This document shows positions 56,872 through 64,000 of a stretch of 64,000 nt of DNA, in pieces (positions within the stretch are counted from its first letter, which is position 1; each line of letters begins with the position of its first letter). The notes below the pieces were generated by a model. The model saw nothing but the letters and a program-made list of their open reading frames with translations, was not told the DNA's origin and searched no databases. A program made the translations under genes and the position numbers. Location: assembly GCA_001600095.1 (NCBI GenBank), contig BCIX01000002.1:1860001-1924000 (forward strand), written 5' to 3'. This stretch comes from Bullera alba (taxonomy: Eukaryota > Basidiomycota > Tremellomycetes > Tremellales > Bulleraceae).

Positions 56872-57967
56872 TGTTGCCGTACGGTGACTCGCTGGGTCGG
56901 AGCTTCCTGCTTCGGAACAGCTAGGCCTGACCCACCGGCGGAGAAAGGGTGTGGGTGAAAGACAATGGCTACAGGTAGCGCTGGGGAGGTGGTGCTCGTG
57001 AAGACATGTACGGACCGAGATCAAGCTGTGACAGATGGATGGGTACCACGACAAGGTGGGATGGATAGCTAGCTAGCTCTGTTTCTCCCCCCTCGTCCTC
57101 CGCTCGCCGTCATCCGGCTAATCCTGGCGGGGTCTTTTGCTTTTTGACGCGACGCGCCTAACCATGCATGCTGTTCGGTAAACATGCAGCGCGACTATCT
57201 CAGACAGGATGGATAGGCGCCAGGCTGCTAGCACCCCTTGTTTCCAATGACCAGCGCCCAGCGTTCTCCCAGCTGTTGGTCTAGACATGCACACTCAGCA
57301 GAAGCGAAGGGGATGAGCAGAGAGGCGATGGTCACCAGCAGCCTGAAATCGATCTCTGCCCTGTATCAGAGTGAATCCGAGTCGAGTCGGGAAACAGTGC
57401 CGCTCGTGCTAGAGATCTGAGTAGACCCACGAAAGGGGTGCACCGTGCAATGCATTTGCAGTACGCGATCGAGTCCCCACGAGCATACACCTTCCTTCTA
57501 TGCATCTCTTCTTATCTACCTATTGCGCCGTTGCTTCTGGCGATCGACGCGTTGATAGATCTTGCAGGGGCATCCTCAACCTCGCAGATAACTCTGCTTC
57601 GATCACTGGTGGAGGTAAACAATAATACGAGTAGCGACATTCGAAGCTCATCCTGTCCAACCGATCTACCAAAGTCGAGGATCATGCGGTTGTGATAAGG
57701 CCGAATAGATATCTCTAGGCCGACTCGTACCACCGGAACGATCCTACGAACCCCGTGACGCCTCGACTCCGACCAGAATCGCTCGTCGCGACTTACAACT
57801 TCGCCAAAGGTATCGAGTGTCTGAGCGACACGCCTCCGACCTGACGTCCTCTGCTTGTCATCCGGGAATAGTAACGCGTGCCCCTCAGCGCCCAACTACG
57901 AGTACAGGGTAGACCGCAGGAGAGGAGCCTCGATATCCAAGTACAGGGGTCGCGGCTGCGCGGACAA
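56872..57967. promoter_or_regulatory. Divergent intergenic region, Sds3-like / MIT protein
   Basis: A 1.1-kb gap between divergent starts. It contains pyrimidine-rich DNA and a GCTAGCTAGCTCT string near 57068. No gene is seen. Confidence 0.35.
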
Positions 57968-60900
57968 ATGTCTTCTTCAGCTGGTGAGTCCGCCGCCCTC
58001 AGCCATGATCGCGACAATGTGTCCTTGCTGATCCGCTGTTCTCTGCTGCAACAGAGGCGCACTCTTCTATACCGAACTTCTCTCAATCCCCACCTGAAGG
58101 ATCACGATATCAATCAAGCTCGACTGTCAATGATGATGGGTTCCTGGGCGTCGTGGCAAGATGGGGAGAGGATTCTCAGCCAAGTCACACCTCGACCTCT
58201 AGCAACGGCATAAGATCAAGCAGGATCCTGGGCTCTAGATTCGGTGTATCGCCCCCGCCTCCCCCTGGACCACCTCGTGAGTGATATGTATTTCCCCCGG
58301 TGTCGCCTCGACCTGGCTAGCATGTCGCTACTCTCAACATGACAACTGACGTTATACCCCTAGCCTCTCTTCCACCGCCATTACCACCCATGTCCGCTCT
58401 CCCCACGGACAACACCTCGGCGCTTGGCCAAAGTGCAAGCATCTCCAGCACTACAGGTTCAATACGTCGTTCCAATGCACCACCGTTTCCGCCACCAACA
58501 GCAGTACTTCCCCCTTTGTCCAGCACGCAAGACCAGGCATCATCGTCGTACGCCTCGGGATCGTCTCACGTCCCAAGAGACTCCACCAGCACAAAGCCTT
58601 CCAAACCGCGCTCCCCTACTGGACCGTCGATATCCCCCAGGAATTCCTCGCTCATCTCGCCCATGCGCGTCGCTCAGGCAGAATACCAAGGGACCTCCCC
58701 TGTAGCCAGCTCCAGCAACGCCGGAGAACGAGGGAACAATAGGTCATCACGCACGCCATCGAGGCATCTCTTGCAGACTGCGTTGGATCTCGCTCAGCAG
58801 GCCGTGGAAATGGACAAGAACAATGATGTTCTGGGCGCCTTGAAGGCGTATAGGGAGGCAGTATCACGGTTGAAGAGCGTTATGGAGCGGGTGGGTGTAG
58901 AGCCCAATAAGGAAGACGGCAAGAGACGGCGCAGTGCCGTTGGACGGACCGAGGAAGAGGGCAGGACATTGAAGGGAATCGTGAGTTGGCCACATCTTTC
59001 AGGAATGATAAGAAGCTGACGAGTCCCCAGCACGACGCCTATGTCGCTCGGATCCAGCTCTTATCGTCGTTCGAGCGGCAGGCCGAGTTGAGTGCCAGGG
59101 GACCGGAATCGCCTCAACATGCCCATCCCTCCACGTCGACCGCGACCCTAGTCCCACAACGTGACTTGCAGTCTGCCGACCCCGATAACGTCCCGGGACA
59201 TCATACGCCCCGGGCATCGCTAGATGAGACCACGGACGGTATAGGCAATCTCATGTTGAACGACACTACCATCAGTTCCATGGGGTCACCCGAACGTCAA
59301 TCAAGGACCGGTCCACCTGCATTCGTATCACCGGTCACCAATCGAACGTCAAGTCTGCAGAATCTCTCTGAGTCTTTCACTCATTCACACTCGACTTCAG
59401 CGTCATTCGACAGTCGCGACCGTCCAGCATCGATAGACGAGATGGCCGAGAGTAGCAATGCTGCCTATCGATCTACTCAGTTGGATTCGCCCGTTTCATC
59501 CCGGTCTTCCCACCATCACGGCCAAAATTACGGATCGCGCGACTCTGGTGGTCAGCAACAACTACTGTCGAGTCGGATGTCACTACCCCGACGACCTCCT
59601 CGAGGGTCTGCCGCTGGCTTGGAATCAGAGCTCTCCCTCGGCGAGAACGACGCCGATAACATGGAGATCCTTGACAGGACACCCCGCCACGGCCCAAGCA
59701 ACGCCGCAGCCGGGGATGAGCCTCCAGCTGGTCCCCTCGCCCAGCAACAGCAATCCCCCAGAAGCCGCTCAGAAGCACATGTTGAGAACAAGCAATTGCC
59801 GCCTTTACCCAATTCCGCTCCGGTCCCATCTGCCGGTCTGGGTCGCGCCACGGTACAAGGTGACTCGGGATCATCGACGGCTCAATTCCTTGTTAGTCCG
59901 TCGACTGCTCATGGGACAATCTCGCAAAGACGCCAATCTAGGGGCACGGACGGTCTGCCTGTCACGGCTTGTTCTCACTTTGGTTCCATTGACGGTCTGC
60001 CAACAACCTCGGGCGCCCTCTTCCCTTCGAGCTCTGGAATCAATCAGCGTCAACCGCCGCTCGCCGCCGCACCTCCTCGGATCCGTACGAGATCACAGCC
60101 CAATCGGTCGAGTCAGCCTCCTTCCGATGGTGTACCTCCCTTGCCCAACAATGTGAGGCATAAAGCGTCCTTCGGCTCCTCGTACCAAGCCCGAATCGCT
60201 TCAGCGTCAAGCAGCACGAGTCATGGAAACGGAGCCGGTGGCTTGCGAATCAGTACCGACCACGGCGCGTCATTGGCGCCTCCACCATCAGGGTTCTCCA
60301 CAGCGTCCACGCCGAGGTCCTTGCCGATCCCACTCCCAGGCTCTTCCGTCACGGTAGGATCGTTGATCTCGCCAATACCAGAGTCTCAACCGAGAGAGAT
60401 AATCCACCGGCCATTCCACGTACTGCGTATGCTATGTCTCTCGATGGATCCAGAGTCCAGTGGGGCGTACCTCTCCGGAACGCTACACCTCTCTTCGGCA
60501 GTATGGAAGCCTAGCAATTGGTCCAAGATCGGTCCCAACGGCCAAGTGATCAAGCCCCTCGGACCGCCCAAAATCCTGGCACAAGACGTCAAAGTTAGGG
60601 TATTGGAATCGCTCATCATGCACCTCGAGATCATCAAGCAAGCTGGCGGAAGGCTCTTTGATGGCAAGAGACAGATTCTGTATAACGGAGGAACGCCAAA
60701 TGGTGCACAGACGATGCTCCAGGCTGTCTGTGAGGACCTATGCGGATCGCTAGATGCGCTTGATGAGGAGATGGACCAGTGTCACAAATTGTTGTCCAAA
60801 GCGGGAGTCGATGTGGGGCCTTGGAAGGGCAAGGGCAAGAAGACTGGCGTGAGTGGACAATGAGTCGCGTCGATGGTCTGTACAGGTGGCTGATGTTGAT

Positions 60901-61389
60901 CTGGGTAGAATGGGCTATCTTGGGGATCTAGGTTCAGCAAGACGATGGACAAGATGACCAATAGCAAGGCGTGAGTCGTCAGTGGCATCCTAGTAGTCTG
61001 TAGTTGACGCAGTTCCATTCCCAGCCTCGACTCTCCTGACAAATACGTCGATCTCCTCTCAAACTTCTGCTACACGTCCCAAGTCATCGGTATGTGGCCC
61101 ACCCAACATCAGCTTTCCACTGAGCTGATCATCTACCTAGACGAGCACCTGCTCTGTTTCAGCGGTCTATGTACGCCCGCCTACGCCACCCTCCCGGAGG
61201 GATCGTATCGCGCCATCGAGGCTCGCGTCTCTCGCGCGGCGGAATTCGTTGGAGTCGTCATTGTGCCGTTCATCATGGACGACGCGAAGCAGTTCCTCGT
61301 GAGTCTCATGCACTCAGGGTTAACGAAGTAGGCTGATGTTTGCCTAGTACCGGTACTTGAAAGGCGGATTGAAGTACCTCGAGGAGTAG
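57968..61389 (+). CDS. Large MIT-domain protein
   Basis: Exons include 57968..57983 (MSSSAG), 58055..58276, 58364..58980 and 59031..60848, then short exons to the stop at 61387..61389. The N-terminus is Pro-rich (GVSPPPPPGPPPSLPPPLPP). At about residues 210-265 lies a MIT-like three-helix region (LLQTALDLAQQAVEMDKNND, VLGALKAYREAVSRLKSVM), which in the family binds ESCRT-III tails. About 400 disordered residues follow. The C-terminal 200-250 residues are well ordered: FHVLRMLCLSMDPESSGAYL, SSAVWKPSNWSKIGPNG, KVRVLESLIMHLEIIKQAGG, CEDLCGSLDALDEEMDQCHK and AIEARVSRAAEFVGVVIVPF. I do not recognise that block by name. An endosomal or vesicle-traffic role is likely but inferred. The gene converges on MTC1 (263 bp). 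Confidence 0.75.
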
Positions 61390-61652
61390 CGCCCGATCCA
61401 TGCGAGGCTTATGCCTCTGTGTCATGACAATAGCGACCACATACTAGGTCCGTCTGGCAGTACGCGGGGTGCTCGCCTTGAGAAGACGACAATACATTTG
61501 GGCATTGGGCATTTGCGTATTCTCCGCACTGATGTATAAATTGATGCGCGGATTGTATTCACAAACGAATCATGTTCTCGTCAAAGCGGTCGTCCTCGTT
61601 CTCCTCTAGGTCTTTGAAACGCCATTCCTCCATTTCCCCTCTGAGTCTCAGC

Positions 61653-63319
61653 TCAAGCGGTCGCCTTTTCCTCGCTACTTTCGGGCACCGCTTGTGGCTG
61701 CGTTGATGGCGAAGCTGGTCTCGTGATTGAAGAAGGTTTGAGCCCCATTCTCGTCGCGACATACTGTATAACCCGTCAGCGCAACATCCACTTCGTCTCT
61801 CTCCCTCGTACTCACATCCTGAGCGATGACCTCGACGCTGGTCCTGAGCACTTCGACCAATCGCTCCTCAACCCAGTCGCTCCGTTCATACTCGACATCC
61901 AGCCAGTCTGCCGGTGAGGGCTGCGTGACGGTTGTGAAGCGCAACGAGTGCGTGGGGTCATGTAGCGTCAAGAGGAAGTACAGATGCAACGGTACTGAAG
62001 ATCCTGTGGGGTTTTTACCCTGGTTGTCCGATGTGGACAGCAGCAGCGAGGGTTCAGGAATGGGTAATGGCGCCAAAAGGGGTTGCAGGTGTAGGAAGAT
62101 TGGCACTGTAGTCACAGGTACATTGGCTGCGAGGTGAACCGTCAGCTAATCTTCATGTATGAAGGAGGGGCACACTTGCGATTCTGTTTACCCCTGCCCT
62201 GGGGGTTCTCCTCCTCTCTCTTCTTCACACCATCCATCTGCTCGGTCTGCCTGGACCAACCCTTCTCCCAGCCTTCAATCGGGTTGATGCCCCGCTCCTT
62301 GTCTTCCTGATCTGGAGTTTCTGGTGACCAGACAATAACCAGTTCCCCAGATTCGGTCTGCTCAAGAATTTTCACCCAGGCGCGGTAGATGACCCCTTCA
62401 ACGCCAGAGTACCCGACCATCGGGTGGGAGAGCCAGAGCTCCAACGTCTCGTGAGCCGATATTGGCGGCGCGACCGTGTTCAGGATGGTGGTGAACGTCG
62501 ACGAAGTAGTGTTCAGGAGGTCTTGCCCTTAGATACAGCGTCAATTACCATACCATTGCAATAGGACAACACCCTGGACCACTCACTGAGCTTCTCCAGG
62601 TCTACGCCCTTGACTATTCCGCCCAACCTCTCTTCAGCGCCCTTTCTCAGTTTATCCAGATCCACACCCGTGACTCCAGACACGCCTCCGGCCACACCGG
62701 CCGCTCTGTCCCTCAATCCCTCCAGACCGCCCGCGACACCAGTCACACCCTCCGTTCGGACTCGTTTATACCCCTCATCCGCGATCTTCTGCGCGGACTG
62801 AATTGCAGAAGTCGCAGTGGACCAGAATGAGCCTACACCCCATCCACTCGAAGCAGCCGGCGCCGTGGGCACATTTGCCTCTGTCGTCTGGGCAGCTGGG
62901 ACCGACGACTCGACATTGGCCGTGGTTGATGGGGTCGAAGTTCGGGGCGTAGTCGTCTTTGGAGCTGAAAGAGGAGCTCTCTTGGTTTTTATTTGAGCTT
63001 CGAGGTATTCCAATGCCTGAGCAGCTTCTTCATCCGCTTTGGATCCACCAGCTCCCGCAGCCGCTCCGGTAGCTTCCTGTTTCCCATCGGTACCCGGTGT
63101 GCCGGTTCTTTTGATCTCGGTGGACGCTCTGCCTGCGTCCGCCTTGCCGACCCTGGAGCGCGTCGAGTCGGTAGACTTTCGTGAGCCAGACTCGCTCTTG
63201 ACAGCCGTCACTCCAGCAGGAGCAGGTGCAGCCTGAGCATCGTCGGCTGGAGTTTCAAGATTGTCGAGGTTGTCGAGGAAAGCGAGCGCTTCCTCGGCTT
63301 TGGTCCGTTTAGGCGGCAT
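61653..63319 (-). CDS. MTC1: Maintenance of telomere capping protein 1 (MTC1)
   Basis: Multi-exon gene starting MPPKRTKAEEALAFLDNLDN at 63319 and ending PESSEEKATA at 61653. Blocks typical of fungal MTC1: AAQALEYLEAQIKTKRAPLS, SSGWGVGSFWSTATSAIQSA, LRKGAEERLGGIVKGVDLEK, TILNTVAPPISAHETLELWL, SHPMVGYSGVEGVIYRAWVK, PLHLYFLLTLHDPTHSLRF and DWLDVEYERSDWVEERLVEV. Yeast MTC1 is linked genetically to telomere capping (cdc13) and locates to ER/early Golgi vesicles; its biochemical role is unknown. The C-terminus extends about 40 residues beyond the conserved part. A 23-bp tandem duplication lies just upstream of the ATG. Confidence 0.85.
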
Positions 63320-63920
63320 GACGGGTGTTTTGTGCTCGACGTTTTTGACAGGTAGAGATGGTTTGATGCTCCGTGCACCTCTGGTTTGATGCTCCGTGCA
63401 CCTCTGAAAGTGATGTCAGTAGAGATGTGTGCGAGGTGGAATCCGAAGTTGTCGACAGTATTGAAGCAACAAATCAAGCACTGAAGCCAAGCGGAAACGC
63501 GCAAGAGTGCGAAGTGCGAACGGCTCCTCGCGTCATGGTCCGGGTGGCAACATGGCAACCGCAGGTACTGAAGGCTAGTCGTTCTTCGGGGTCATGAACT
63601 GGGATAGAACACCAGGTTTGCATGTCATACATTTCATACTATGTACCTGAGCTCGTCCCGAGCACCCTCCTTCCTCTATTTGGATACATGCCGCACGGCC
63701 CAATTCAAGTCGTGCCGTGGCCTATCGACTGCGTCGTTCTCGCCTTCTGTTGCCCGGCCCTCGCGAGGTCTGACACAGGCATTATATCGGGGCTCCCGGG
63801 TGGATGAGGAAGCAATAGTTGAAGGAATTAATGGGAATAAGGATGTACAGGGTGAAAGGGGCGGTGAGAAAGAGAGAAAGAGAAACCCAATGAATGACCT
63901 GAAATCGTGCGAGGGAGCCA
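63320..63920. promoter_or_regulatory. MTC1 upstream region
   Basis: A 601-bp region between the MTC1 start and the presumed last exon of a minus-strand gene. It includes the 23-bp tandem repeat and a purine-rich stretch (63860-63895). Confidence 0.35.
63360..63405. repeat. Perfect 23-bp tandem duplication
   Basis: Two identical adjacent 23-bp units start at 63360 and 63383 (each GGTTTGATGCTCC followed by GTGCACCTCT). They lie 41-86 bp upstream of the MTC1 ATG, probably in its 5' UTR or core promoter. Each unit holds the palindrome GTGCAC. Confidence 0.9.
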
Positions 63921-63978
63921 CTACGAAGGAGGGGCGCGAGGAGAGAACTTGAGGATCAACTCGTCCTTAGGGAAGATA
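63921..63978 (-). CDS. Probable last exon of a gene entering from the right edge
   Basis: On the minus strand GAGCTAAC (branch site) and CATCCAG (acceptor) are followed by an in-frame segment, IFPKDELILKFSPRAPPS, and TAG at 63923..63921. The splice signals and coding bias fit the genes in this window. The segment is too short to name the family; the rest lies beyond base 64000. Confidence 0.4.
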
Positions 63979-64000
63979 CTGGATGGATTGTTAGCTCCAA

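Noticed and set aside
1..64000. tRNA, rRNA, transposon, viral or CRISPR elements
   Set aside because: I scanned both strands by eye for T-loop-like GTTCGA strings, long terminal or inverted repeats and regular spacers and found nothing convincing. A tRNAscan/RepeatMasker run would settle it.

Overview
The window is nuclear DNA of an intron-dense basidiomycete, most likely a tremellomycete (Cryptococcus-type) fungus. Coding regions are broken into many exons by introns of roughly 35-70 nt with GTGAGT/GTAAGT-like donors, a CTGAC or CTAAC branch site close to the 3' AG, and high GC3. Several families (a SAP/TKL kinase, a PriA-like secreted protein, a long disordered rhomboid) also point to basidiomycetes. 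I saw no tRNA, rRNA, transposon, virus or CRISPR array. About 27 genes fill the 64 kb, so the region looks like ordinary, compact, mostly housekeeping chromosome arm. Exon coordinates given in the entries were read by eye and checked by reading frame and family motifs.

Layout. 1-7.7 kb: an acidic hypothetical protein running off the left edge, IPI3 (ribosome assembly), SR140/U2SURP (U2 snRNP) and a PSME3IP1/NIP30-like protein. 7.8-18.8 kb: glycogen phosphorylase, an arrestin-like protein with a cysteine-rich tail, a TBC1D20-type Rab GAP and the sorting nexin MVP1. 18.9-31 kb: QCR6 (complex III hinge), a PriA-like secreted protein, ECM15, a SAP-domain TKL kinase, CUS2/HTATSF1 (U2 snRNP) and a GH20 hexosaminidase. 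31-41 kb: a possible 100-residue gene, an ATO-type acetate transporter with an apparent frameshift, a long repeat-rich intergenic stretch, DPH5, a DinB-like protein and a rhomboid protease. 41-53.6 kb: a single-pass membrane protein, a short-chain dehydrogenase, casein kinase 2 alpha, RDS3 (SF3b), a HAL/NPR-type kinase and a 107-residue protein. 53.9-64 kb: an Sds3/Dep1-like HDAC subunit, a MIT-domain protein, MTC1, and probably the last exon of a gene entering from the right.

The genes do not form one pathway or cluster. Most are in divergent or convergent pairs; convergent pairs are tight (39 bp between ECM15 and the TKL kinase, about 110-120 bp between the NIP30-like gene and GPH1 and between MVP1 and QCR6). 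Three U2 snRNP-related genes (SR140, CUS2, RDS3) lie in 45 kb, probably by chance.

The most noteworthy signals concern gene architecture: three introns that appear to use a GC-AG boundary with the same donor GCGAGT, a 5-nt coding micro-exon in ECM15, an RDS3 gene whose first coding exon is only the ATG, a probable 1-nt frameshift in the acetate transporter, and a chromatin-type SAP/TKL kinase lacking the usual beta-3 lysine. I did not find a convincing undescribed multi-gene system.
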